Shown: positions 1 to 6,767 of the stretch, one piece after another
Layout: each line of letters opens with the position of its first letter
How positions within the stretch are numbered: the stretch's first letter is position 1
Assembly: GCF_001905795.1 (NCBI RefSeq)
Contig: NZ_LIXJ01000013.1
Span: 1-64,000, forward strand
DNA from: Streptomyces sp. CB01580
GTDB taxonomy: Bacteria; Actinomycetota; Actinomycetes; Streptomycetales; Streptomycetaceae
DNA length: 64,000 nt
Reading direction: 5' to 3'
The notes under the pieces: generated by a model
Told to the model about the DNA's origin: nothing
The model's database searches: none
What the model saw: only the letters and a program-made list of their open reading frames with translations
Position numbers and translations under genes: made by a program

Positions 1-186
1 GGGGGGGGGGGGGCGGCGTCCGGAGTCCTCCGTGCCGCCCCGACGCGCCCTCCCCGACCGGGAAACGGACGCTGAGAACCTGCGCCTTCGCAGGTGATGG
101 CCCTGCTCCAGCAGCGGTTTCGCTGGTGCTGTGTCCGGAAGGGTTTGCCGGGCGTCGCGAGCCGGTGAACCTTTCCGGTCGCAGTA

Positions 187-352
187 CTAGTGCCGTGACC
201 GGCAACGTTTGCCCCGTCGCACCGTCCGGCACGCACGCTCGCGGCGTTGGCCGAAAGCCCACGTAGCCCGCTACGAGGGCTTTCGGCCGCCTTGCGATCG
301 CACGCACCGGACGACGCTCCTTCCGGGCAAACCTTGCCGGTCACGGCACTAG
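187..352. repeat. MITE-like palindromic element, copy A (166 bp)
   Basis: The ends form a near-perfect inverted repeat: arms of 28 nt at 187-214 and 325-352, 27 of 28 paired, beginning CTAGTGCCGTGACCGGCAA. An inner hairpin lies at about 254-294 (GGCCGAAAGCC ... GGCTTTCGGCC). There is no ORF of its own. A second element at 10203-10367 has the same size, layout and core words (GCACGCAC, GGCGTTG, GCACGCACC). The right end supplies the stop codon of yajQ. By layout it resembles a non-autonomous transposable element or a mobile 3'-end hairpin. In the remaining 1-186 I see only a 13-base G run and two small hairpins, and no gene. Confidence 0.75.
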
Positions 353-837
353 CGGTAGTTCGCGAACTGGACCGCGAAGTCGAGGTCCTTGCCCTTCAGC
401 AGGGCCTGGACGGCCTGGAGGTCGTCCCGGCTCTTCGAGCTGACCCGCAGCTCGTCGCCCTGGACCTGAGCCTTGACACCCTTCGGGCCCTCGTCGCGGA
501 TGATCTTCGCCACCTTCTTCGCGTTCTCCTGGGAGATGCCCTCCTGGATCGAGGCGGTGATCTTGTACTCCTTGCCGGACAGCTGCGGCTCGCCCGCGTC
601 CAGTGCCTTGAGCGAGATCCCGCGCTTGATCAGCTTGGACTGGAAGATGTCGAGGATCGCCTTGACCCGCTCCTCGCCGTTCGCCGACATCAGGATCTTC
701 TCGCCGGACCAGGCGATCGAGGCGTCGGTGCCCTTGAAGTCGTAACGCTGCGAGATTTCCTTGGCGGCCTGGTTGAGGGCGTTGTCGACCTCCTGCCGCT
801 CGACCTTCGAGACGATGTCGAAACTGGAGTCGGCCAT
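349..837 (-). CDS. yajQ: YajQ family nucleotide-binding protein (UPF0234)
   Basis: This 162-residue protein has the usual YajQ size. It starts MADSSFDIVSKVERQEVDNA, and the family signature ISQRYDFKGTDA lies near residue 30. The family has two ferredoxin-like domains; a Xanthomonas member binds cyclic di-GMP, and nucleotide or RNA binding is proposed for others. The protein is cytosolic. Its last codons (FANYR) are followed by a TAG that lies inside the terminal repeat of the adjacent palindromic element, so the 3' end abuts the insertion. It is transcribed away from tRNA-Tyr. The family call is firm; the physiological role in this organism is not known from sequence. Confidence 0.93.
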   Translation of the reverse strand: MADSSFDIVSKVERQEVDNALNQAAKEISQRYDFKGTDASIAWSGEKILMSANGEERVKAILDIFQSKLIKRGISLKALDAGEPQLSGKEYKITASIQEGISQENAKKVAKIIRDEGPKGVKAQVQGDELRVSSKSRDDLQAVQALLKGKDLDFAVQFANYR

Positions 838-1054
838 GACGTGTGGCTCCTTGGATCGGGGGTGCTGGGAAACGGGGTACGTACGGGGGCGATCGCGGGC
901 CTCCCGGCCCCGCCCCGCCGGTCAAAGCCTAGCCATGCGCACCCGATCGGGCGGCTGATCAATCCGGTGGCGGAGCACCCCCGGGCATCGGGTATCGTTT
1001 ACGTCGTTGCCAGGGAGCACCGCCGAAAAGCGGTTCTCGACGGTGACAATCCCA

Positions 1055-1136
1055 GGCGGTGTGCCCGAGCGGCCAAAGGGAGCAGACTGTAAATCTGCCG
1101 GCTCAGCCTTCCCAGGTTCGAATCCTGGCGCCGCCA
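1055..1136 (+). tRNA. tRNA-Tyr (GTA)
   Basis: An 82-nt class II tRNA. The acceptor stem GGCGGTG pairs with CGCCGCC, the discriminator is A, the anticodon loop CTGTAAA carries GTA, and there is a long variable arm plus GGTTCGAATCC for the T loop. CCA is not encoded. A strong hairpin follows directly. Confidence 0.97.
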
Positions 1137-1142
1137 CAGGAA

Positions 1143-1173
1143 AAGGCCCCTGTTCACAAGACAGGGGCCTTCT
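1143..1173 (+). terminator. terminator after tRNA-Tyr
   Basis: The stem AAGGCCCCTGT / ACAGGGGCCTT has a short loop and is followed by CTTCGTTT. It sits just downstream of the tRNA gene. Confidence 0.8.
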
Positions 1174-1221
1174 TCGTTTCCGTGGCCCGTCGGCCTGTGC
1201 GGCGGGCCTGCTGCCAAGGTC

Positions 1222-1701
1222 GTGAGCATGGAACCCGTATCCGCGTCCGTATCCGCACCCGTACTGGTCAGTGCCTGTCTGCGTGGTGTGCCGTGCCGCT
1301 TCGACGGCCGGGGCAAGGCGTCCGACGCGGTGACCGAGGCCATCGGGGACCGTCGGCCGGTGTCCTTCTGCCCGGAGGTGGCAGCCGGACTGCCCACCCC
1401 GCGCCGCCCCGCGGAGATCGTCGGCGGTGACGGCCACGACGTGCTGGAGGGCCGCGCCCGCGTGGTCGACGACACCGGGCACGACGTGACACGGGAGTTC
1501 GTGGACGGCGCGGAACGCGCGCTGGAGGTCGCGCGCGGGGCCGGGTGCGCCGAGGCGCTGCTGATGAGCCGCAGCCCCTCCTGCGGGCGCGGCACGGTCT
1601 ACGACGGCACGTTCACGGGCCGGCTCCGCGAGGGCGACGGCGTCACCGCCGCGCTGCTGGAACGCCACGGCATCACGGTCCGCCCGGCCCCGCGCGACTG
1701 A
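1222..1701 (+). CDS. DUF523 domain protein
   Basis: This 159-residue protein has the DUF523 signatures: LVSACLRGVPCRFDG near the N-terminus, CPEVAAGLPTPRRPAE in the middle, SRSPSCG near residue 115 and ALLERHGITV at the C-terminus. The conserved cysteines (SACL, FCPE, SPSCG) suggest metal or cluster binding, but the family has no established activity. The start is GTG at 1222 or the in-frame ATG two codons later; the ribosome-binding site is weak. It appears to be a single gene between the tRNA-Tyr terminator and a convergent SDR gene. Confidence 0.85.
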   Translation: MSMEPVSASVSAPVLVSACLRGVPCRFDGRGKASDAVTEAIGDRRPVSFCPEVAAGLPTPRRPAEIVGGDGHDVLEGRARVVDDTGHDVTREFVDGAERALEVARGAGCAEALLMSRSPSCGRGTVYDGTFTGRLREGDGVTAALLERHGITVRPAPRD

Positions 1702-1709
1702 GGGCGCCC

Positions 1710-1779
1710 GCCGGTCCGCGTGGCCCGGAGCGCCGTACGCGGGCGCAGCCGGTCCGCGTGGCCCGGGCGCCGCACGCGG
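1710..1779. repeat. imperfect direct repeat (2 copies, 38-bp offset)
   Basis: The 19-bp unit GCCGGTCCGCGTGGCCCGG occurs at 1710-1728 and again at 1748-1766. Similarity continues about 13 bp further in each copy, with one indel. It lies between the convergent DUF523 and SDR genes. No function is evident. Confidence 0.6.
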
Positions 1780-1828
1780 TCCTCGTCGATGCCACGGACG
1801 GCAGCGGGGTCGGCCGGGGCGGCCGGGG

Positions 1829-2485
1829 TCAGTTGCCCGCGACGTCCTTGACCGCGACCGCCACCGGGACGTTCCCCGAGACGAGCTCCAGCGTCAGCCC
1901 CGCCGTCGCCGGGGTCTCCAGCAGCTCCAGCAGCGCCGCCGCCACGTCGTCGCGCGGCACCGGTCCGCGGCCGGTCGAGACGGCCAGACGGACCAGTCCC
2001 GTGCCCGCGTCGTTCGTCAGCATGCCGGGGCGCAGGATCGTCCAGTCCAGCGCGGTCCTGGAGTGCACGTACGCGTCCGCGGCTCCCTTCGCCCGCAGAT
2101 ACGCGTCGAAGACCTCGGCGCCCGGGTGATCGGGATCGGCGCCCATCGACGAGACCACGACCAGGCGCCGTACGCCCGCCCGTTCGGCCGCGTCCGCGAG
2201 CAGCACCGCCGCCCCGCGGTCCACCGTCTCCTTGCGCGGCGCGCCGCTGTTCGGGCCCGCGCCGGCCGCGAAGACCGCCGCGTCGGCGCCGCGCAGCACC
2301 GCCGCCACGTCGTCCACGGAGGCCGACTCCAGGTCCAGGACGACCGGTTCGGCGCCCGCCGCCCGGAGGTCCGCGCTCTGTTCCGGATCACGGATGACGC
2401 CGACCGCCTCGTACCCGCGCGCGGCGAGCAGCCGCTCCAGCCGCAGCGCGATCTGACCATGTCCACCTGCGATGACAATGCGCAT
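1829..2485 (-). CDS. NAD(P)-binding SDR / atypical epimerase-like protein
   Basis: This 218-residue protein has an N-terminal Rossmann motif (GGHGQIA, residues 7-13), the segment VVVSSMGAD and the C-terminal LRPGMLTNDAGTG typical of NmrA-like and SDR_a5 NAD(P)H-binding proteins. Such proteins act as reductases, epimerases or redox sensors; the substrate cannot be told from the sequence. The gene lies 34 bp downstream of the amidohydrolase gene on the same strand, so they are probably co-transcribed. It overlaps no other real gene. Confidence 0.82.
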   Translation of the reverse strand: MRIVIAGGHGQIALRLERLLAARGYEAVGVIRDPEQSADLRAAGAEPVVLDLESASVDDVAAVLRGADAAVFAAGAGPNSGAPRKETVDRGAAVLLADAAERAGVRRLVVVSSMGADPDHPGAEVFDAYLRAKGAADAYVHSRTALDWTILRPGMLTNDAGTGLVRLAVSTGRGPVPRDDVAAALLELLETPATAGLTLELVSGNVPVAVAVKDVAGN

Positions 2486-2519
2486 GTTCCCGACCGTACG
2501 CCGCCGCGGGCCGCCGTGC

Positions 2520-3812
2520 TCAGGGCCCGCCGAAGGGATCCGGCCGACCCTGGCGCGGCAGGCCGAGGGCGATGACGGTCTCCGAGTCGCAGTACTCGCG
2601 AACGGCGCTCGTCCGCGCCACCACCCGGCCGCGGTGCACCACGATCCGGCTGTACGCGAGCGACAGCACGCCCGAGAGCTGTTCCCCGCGCACGGCGAGC
2701 AGTTCGGCCGGGAACCCCGCCTCGACCCGGACCTCGGGCAGGCCCATCGCCTTCCGGGCGGTCGAGGAGACCGCCCGGTACGCCTCGTCGGGCCGCAGTC
2801 CGCTCTGCGAGGACAGCAGATAGGCGGCCTCCAGCGGGTCCCCGCGGCCCACCGGGTTCGTGACGTCCCGCAGCGCCCCGCTGCCCGCCGCGATCCGTAC
2901 CCCGGCCGCGCGCAACAGTCCCACGGGCGCGGTGCCCCGGCCCTCCACCCCGCAGCAGCCGCCCTGGGGGAGGCAGATCACCGTCACCCCGGCCGCGGCG
3001 AGCTGGTCCGCGGCCCGGGTCGCGGACTGCGAGGGGAGCAGGGCAAGACCGGCGCACGGGCCGACGGAGACACCGGACCGCACCCCGCCAGCCACGGCGG
3101 CCAGCCGTCCGAGCCGGGCCGGGTCGTCACCGTCCGTGTGCAGGTCGACGGGGCAGCCGTGCTCGGCGGCGATCTCCAGCACGGCCTCCGCATAGCCCGC
3201 CGGGTCCGGGTCGAGGTCGGGACAGCCGCCGACCGCGCACGCCCCCATCTTCACCGCGTCGCGCAGTATGGCCAGGTTGTCGGCGCCCGCGACGCCGGTG
3301 AGCAGCCGGGGCACGGCGACCGGCGCGAGTTCGACGAGCCCGCGCAGCGAGTCCTGGGCGCGCAGGACGGCGTCGAGCGAGGCGAGGCCCTGGACCGAGC
3401 CGATCCGTACATGCGCGCGCAGCGCGGTGGCGCCGTGGCCGAGCTGCAGCAGCGCGGCCTCGGTGGCCCGGCGCTGGATGTCCTGGGGCCGGTGCGAGAC
3501 GGGGCCCGGGATGCCGGGGCCCGTGCCGTCGGCGGTGAGCGCGGTGTCGCTGTGGGCGTGGGGTTCGACGGGGGCCGGGAGCAGCAGATGGCCGCGCAGG
3601 TCCACCCGGGCGCCGGGGACGGCCAGGCTGCCCGCGGTGCCGACGGCCTCGATACGGCCGCCGCCGAGCCGTACGTCCACGACGCGGCCGTCGGTGAGGC
3701 GGGCGCCGCAGAGCACCAGGGGGTTCGTCTCGGTGGTCGTGTCGGGGCCGTCGGTCGCGTCGGCCGGGTCGTCGGCGTGGTCGTCGGACGGCCGCGGGTG
3801 GCTCTCGGTCAT
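2520..3812 (-). CDS. amidohydrolase-family protein, cytosine deaminase-like with altered active site
   Basis: This 430-residue protein begins with an Asp/Thr-rich tail of about 25 residues, then a TIM-barrel amidohydrolase fold. The first metal motif is present (EPHAHSD). At the position of the HxDE motif of cytosine deaminases it has DLHTDGDD. The SHC histidine region reads SVGPCAGL, and the late metal Asp region reads GSGALRD instead of GSDxxRD. Several catalytic or metal ligands therefore look replaced. The start ATG is preceded by AGGAG at good spacing. It is probably co-transcribed with the following SDR gene. Function is uncertain: a diverged deaminase, or a non-catalytic relative. Confidence 0.78.
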   Translation of the reverse strand: MTESHPRPSDDHADDPADATDGPDTTTETNPLVLCGARLTDGRVVDVRLGGGRIEAVGTAGSLAVPGARVDLRGHLLLPAPVEPHAHSDTALTADGTGPGIPGPVSHRPQDIQRRATEAALLQLGHGATALRAHVRIGSVQGLASLDAVLRAQDSLRGLVELAPVAVPRLLTGVAGADNLAILRDAVKMGACAVGGCPDLDPDPAGYAEAVLEIAAEHGCPVDLHTDGDDPARLGRLAAVAGGVRSGVSVGPCAGLALLPSQSATRAADQLAAAGVTVICLPQGGCCGVEGRGTAPVGLLRAAGVRIAAGSGALRDVTNPVGRGDPLEAAYLLSSQSGLRPDEAYRAVSSTARKAMGLPEVRVEAGFPAELLAVRGEQLSGVLSLAYSRIVVHRGRVVARTSAVREYCDSETVIALGLPRQGRPDPFGGP

Positions 3813-4270
3813 CGCGCTCCTGGAACGGGAAGTCCCTGGCAGGGGGTGCGAGGGTGCAAAGGGCTGGGAGGGGGAGGGAAGAAGGGCGACTGGAAAGCGC
3901 GGAAGATCACGCAGAGTGAGTCGAGCCTAGGGGCGTGTTCGGTCCGGTTCGAGGAGGAGCGAAATAGTCGTACCGGTGTGGCTCCGGGGACGTACGGGCC
4001 GAGGTCGGCGCCCGGGGCGGCATCGGCGTACCGGGGCGAGCCCGAGGGAACGCCGTGGCCCACGGGGTGGGTGATGGCACGGTCGGGGCCGCGGAAGAAC
4101 CGGTCGGCGCCGCCGGGAACGGGTGGTGGTGGCCGCGGGTGCGGCGCACCGGGGCGGAACGTCCGTGACCCGTGTGGCGGCCGAGGCGCTGTTCAGACGG
4201 CCGGGAAGCGGGGTGAGGCGGATGGCGGGCGGGTGGACCGGCCGCTCGGAACGGGACGCTCAAACCGATT
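3813..4270. other. intergenic region, no gene seen
   Basis: About 460 bp lie between the amidohydrolase start and the tRNA-Thr promoter. It should hold the amidohydrolase promoter on the minus strand. I found no convincing ORF, repeat or RNA structure. Confidence 0.5.
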
Positions 4271-4299
4271 TGGGCAACCGGCGACCGAGCGTGTAATGT
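4271..4299 (+). promoter_or_regulatory. promoter of tRNA-Thr / tRNA-Met / rpmG unit
   Basis: A -35 TGGGCA at 4271-4276, a 17-nt spacer and a -10 TAATGT at 4294-4299 lie 11 nt before the tRNA-Thr 5' end, the expected geometry for a housekeeping sigma promoter. Confidence 0.6.
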
Positions 4300-4310
4300 C
4301 TTCCTCGCTC

Positions 4311-4383
4311 GCCCCAATAGCTCAGTCGGTAGAGCGTCTCCATGGTAAGGAGAAGGTCTGCGGTTCGATTCCGCATTGGGGCT
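4311..4383 (+). tRNA. tRNA-Thr (GGT)
   Basis: A 73-nt cloverleaf. The acceptor GCCCCAA pairs with TTGGGGC, the D arm is GCTC/GAGC, the anticodon loop ATGGTAA carries GGT, and the T arm is TGCGG-TTCGATT-CCGCA. It is the first gene of the tRNA-Thr, tRNA-Met, rpmG cluster. Confidence 0.97.
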
Positions 4384-4428
4384 CTGGTGATCGGGAATCC
4401 CCGCTTCGGCGGGGGGACCTGTCATCAA

Positions 4429-4501
4429 AGCGGTGTAGCTCAGTCGGTAGAGCAAGCGGCTCATAATCGCTGTGTCACCGGTTCAAGTCCGGTCACCGCT
4501 A
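4429..4501 (+). tRNA. tRNA-Met (CAT), elongator type
   Basis: A 73-nt cloverleaf. The acceptor AGCGGTG pairs with CACCGCT, the discriminator is A, and the anticodon loop CTCATAA carries CAT. Position 1-72 is paired and the anticodon stem lacks the three G-C pairs of an initiator, so it is an elongator (a lysidine-modified Ile tRNA cannot be excluded). It lies 45 nt after tRNA-Thr, with a small GC hairpin (CCCCGCTTCGGCGGGG) between them. Confidence 0.95.
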
Positions 4502-4590
4502 CTCACGGTAGCCGATTGCGGGGTCGGTCCTTCGATCGGCTACTCTTTTTTTGCGTTCATCCGTCCATCTGTCCGTCAAGGAGCACTCAC

Positions 4591-4755
4591 GTGGCTGCCA
4601 CCGACGTCCGCCCGAAGATCACGCTGGCCTGCGTGGAGTGCAAGGAGCGGAACTACATCACCAAGAAGAACCGGCGCAACAACCCGGACCGTCTTGAGAT
4701 GAAGAAGCACTGCCCGCGCTGCAACTCCCACACTGCGCACCGCGAAACGCGCTGA
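4591..4755 (+). CDS. rpmG: 50S ribosomal protein L33
   Basis: This 54-residue protein has a GTG start preceded by AAGGAG. Two CxxC pairs (CVEC and CPRC) identify the zinc-binding form of L33, a protein near the tRNA E-site on the large subunit. It is clustered with tRNA-Thr and tRNA-Met upstream and MaoC dehydratases downstream. The same order is known from mycobacteria (rpmG2-hadA-hadB). The start is fixed by the ribosome-binding site and by the conserved [10 protein letters not shown]. Confidence 0.96.
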
Positions 4756-4767
4756 ATCAGGCTCGTA

Positions 4768-4800
4768 CACGAGGCCGTCCCCGATGGGGGCGGCCTCGTG
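4768..4800 (+). terminator. terminator after rpmG
   Basis: The stem CACGAGGCCG / CGGCCTCGTG has a 13-nt loop and lies 12 nt after the rpmG stop codon, separating it from the MaoC genes. Confidence 0.75.
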
Positions 4801-4859
4801 TCGTTGTATGGGGCTGTTGTTTCGGCCTTTTTCATCTTTCATCAGGAGGTAGCGAGCTC

Positions 4860-5312
4860 ATGGCGCTCGACCAGTCCTTCGTGGGGCGGACCTATCCGCC
4901 CACCCCGCCGTACGAGGTCGGCCGCGAGAAGATCCGCGAGTTCGCCGAGGCGGTGGGCGATGCCAATCCGGTGTACGTCGACCCCGAGGCCGCCAAGGCG
5001 CTCGGCCACAGCGACGTGATCGCGCCGCCGACGTTCGTCTTCTCGATCACCTTCAAGGCCGCCGGTCAGGTGGTGCAGGATCCGCAGCTGGGCCTGGACT
5101 ACAGCCGTGTGGTGCACGGCGACCAGAAGTTCGCCTACATGCGTCCCGTGCGGGCGGGGGACCGGCTGACGGTCACCTCGACGATCGAGGGCATCAAGTC
5201 CCTGGCGGGCAACGACGTCCTGGACATCCGCGGCGAGGTCCACGACGCGTCCGGTGAACACGTGGTGACCGCGTGGACGAAGCTGGTGGCGCGCGCCGCC
5301 GAGGAGGCGTGA
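4860..5312 (+). CDS. MaoC-type dehydratase, HadA-like subunit
   Basis: This 150-residue protein has the N-terminal MaoC dehydratase (FAS1_DH_region) hot-dog fold: LDQSFVGRTYPPTPPYEVGR, then IREFAEAVGDANPVYVD and VIAPPTFVFSITF. It lacks the full catalytic hydratase motif of its partner, as HadA-type subunits do. The pair probably forms a heterodimeric (3R)-hydroxyacyl dehydratase in fatty-acid or polyketide-like chain synthesis. AGGAGGT precedes the ATG. The gene overlaps the next one (TGATG). Gene order rpmG-hadA-hadB matches mycobacteria, although streptomycetes make no mycolates, so the substrate differs. Confidence 0.87.
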   Translation: MALDQSFVGRTYPPTPPYEVGREKIREFAEAVGDANPVYVDPEAAKALGHSDVIAPPTFVFSITFKAAGQVVQDPQLGLDYSRVVHGDQKFAYMRPVRAGDRLTVTSTIEGIKSLAGNDVLDIRGEVHDASGEHVVTAWTKLVARAAEEA

Positions 5313-5740
5313 TGACGGCGAGGGTCGGATACGAGTCGGTCGAGGTCGGTACGGAACTGCCCGCGCAGTCCTTCCCTGTGACCCGGGCGACGCTGGTCCA
5401 GTACGCGGGCGCTTCCGGGGACTTCAACCCGATCCACTGGAACGAGAAGTTCGCCCGCGAGGTCGGACTGCCGGACGTGATCGCGCACGGCATGTTCACC
5501 ATGGCCGAGGCGATCCGCGTGGTCACGGACTGGGTGGGCGACCCGGGTGCGGTCGTCGAGTACGGGGTCCGGTTCACCAAACCGGTCGTCGTGCCGAACG
5601 ACGACGAGGGCGCCCTGATCGAGGTCGGCGCCAAGGTGGCCGCCCTGCTCGACGACAAGCGGGTACGGGTGGATCTGACGGCCATGAGCGAGGGCAAGAA
5701 GGTGCTGGGCATGGCCCGGGCCGTGGTGCAGCTCGCCTGA
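5312..5740 (+). CDS. MaoC-type dehydratase, HadB-like catalytic subunit
   Basis: This 142-residue hot-dog protein carries the hydratase-2 motif YAGASGDFNPIHWN with the catalytic Asp/His pair, followed by VIAHGMFTMA. ATG at 5312 overlaps the stop of the upstream subunit, giving translational coupling; an upstream in-frame start would overlap the neighbour by about 40 bases and has no ribosome-binding site. It likely pairs with the HadA-like subunit to dehydrate or hydrate 3-hydroxyacyl thioesters. A GC hairpin after the gene ends the unit. Confidence 0.88.
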   Translation: MTARVGYESVEVGTELPAQSFPVTRATLVQYAGASGDFNPIHWNEKFAREVGLPDVIAHGMFTMAEAIRVVTDWVGDPGAVVEYGVRFTKPVVVPNDDEGALIEVGAKVAALLDDKRVRVDLTAMSEGKKVLGMARAVVQLA

Positions 5741-5797
5741 GGCGGCGGGCGGAGCCGCGACCGCGGGGATCTGCGGGCGCGGACCGGCGAGCGCGCG

Positions 5798-5828
5798 AGG
5801 GGCACCGTCCTGGGGCGGTGCCCCTCGC
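5798..5828 (+). terminator. terminator after MaoC pair
   Basis: The stem GAGGGGCACCG / CGGTGCCCCTC has a 7-9-nt loop and lies about 60 nt after the second dehydratase gene. Confidence 0.7.
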
Positions 5829-5936
5829 CGCGTCCCGCCGCGTTCAGGCCGACCCGGGCCGGCGTCGGCCCGCGCGAGGTCCCGGGCCGCGGTGCCCGGC
5901 TTCCCCGCGAGGGTGCGGGGGTCGATCCGCTTGACC

Positions 5937-5960
5937 AAGTTAGTGATTGCGTACTAACTT
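5937..5960. promoter_or_regulatory. TetR operator, copy 1 (autoregulatory)
   Basis: A perfect palindrome, AAGTTAGT-8 nt-ACTAACTT, ends 6 nt before the tetR start codon. The same site, with one degenerate arm, precedes the MFS gene at 6727-6750. Position and symmetry are those of a TetR-family operator. Confidence 0.8.
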
Positions 5961-5966
5961 CATGGC

Positions 5967-6533
5967 ATGGCAAGGATGAGTGCGGAAGAACGGCGCGAAA
6001 GCGTCATCCGTGCGGCGATCACCGAATTCGCCCGCGGCGGCTACGACGCCACCTCCACGGAGGCGATCGCCAAGCGCGTCGGCGTCTCGCAGCCGTATCT
6101 CTTCCGCCTCTTCCCCAACAAGCAGGCCATGTTCCTCGCCGCCGCCGAGCGCTGCATCTCGGACACGAGGAAGATGTTCACCGACGCGGCCGAGGGGCTG
6201 GAGGGCGACGCGGCGGTCGCGGCGATGGCCGGCGCGTACCAGCGCCTCATCGTCGACGATCCCGAGAAGCTCCGGATGCAGATGCAGATGTACGCCGCCA
6301 TGGTGAGCGCGGGGGACCGGGAGTTCGGCGAGGTCCTGCGCGCCGCGTGGCTGCGGATGTGGGACGACGTCCATCTCGCCCTCGGTGCCGACATCGAGGT
6401 GACGACCGACTTCTTCGCGCACGGAATGCTCATCAACACCCTGACCTCGCTCGGCTTCCCGTCCGAGCACCGGGTATGGGCCGGGTTCTACGACTCGGCC
6501 AAGCCGGGCTGCATGCCCGGGCCCTCGAACTGA
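5967..6533 (+). CDS. TetR/AcrR-family transcriptional regulator
   Basis: This 188-residue protein has an N-terminal helix-turn-helix at about residues 10-55 (TSTEAIAKRVGVSQPYLFRL, then FPNKQAMFLAA) and a helical ligand-binding C-terminal domain rich in Met (LRMQMQMYAAMV). A palindromic operator overlaps its promoter, and a matching site precedes the downstream MFS gene. This suggests it represses itself and the exporter until a ligand binds. The ligand is unknown. The ATG at 5967 follows ATGGCATGGCA without a strong Shine-Dalgarno, so a leaderless or short-leader mRNA is possible. Confidence 0.9.
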   Translation: MARMSAEERRESVIRAAITEFARGGYDATSTEAIAKRVGVSQPYLFRLFPNKQAMFLAAAERCISDTRKMFTDAAEGLEGDAAVAAMAGAYQRLIVDDPEKLRMQMQMYAAMVSAGDREFGEVLRAAWLRMWDDVHLALGADIEVTTDFFAHGMLINTLTSLGFPSEHRVWAGFYDSAKPGCMPGPSN

Positions 6534-6726
6534 ACCCATCTGCCGCGCCGATCCGGTCCGATCCGCTGACCCGTTCCGCCGGTCCGTAACGGCCCGTCGG
6601 GTGGTACGACACAGATCTTCCGAACAGTGAGACCCGGGCCATGCCCGGTCCCGTCGGCGACCGGCGACCGTCTGGTCCGGTCCGGCCTGGCTCCGTCCGG
6701 TTTTCTGTCCGGCCTTCTGTCCAAGC

Positions 6727-6750
6727 AAGTTAGTAATTGATAACTAATCC
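6727..6750. promoter_or_regulatory. TetR operator, copy 2 (MFS promoter)
   Basis: AAGTTAGT-8 nt-ACTAATCC. The left arm is identical to the tetR operator, the spacing is the same, and five of eight right-arm bases are kept (ACTAA). It lies 18 nt before the exporter start codon. Confidence 0.72.
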
Positions 6751-6767
6751 GTAGGGGGAGCAGAGCA

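Noticed and set aside
1..13. Run of 13 G at the window start
   Set aside because: Could be a real homopolymer or an assembly edge; no biology can be supported.
3813..4270. A possible gene before tRNA-Thr
   Set aside because: All frames there are low in coding bias, lack ribosome-binding sites and show no recognisable motif.
4429..4501. tRNA-Met as initiator tRNA
   Set aside because: Position 1-72 is a normal A-T pair and the anticodon stem lacks three consecutive G-C pairs; it is an elongator-type gene.
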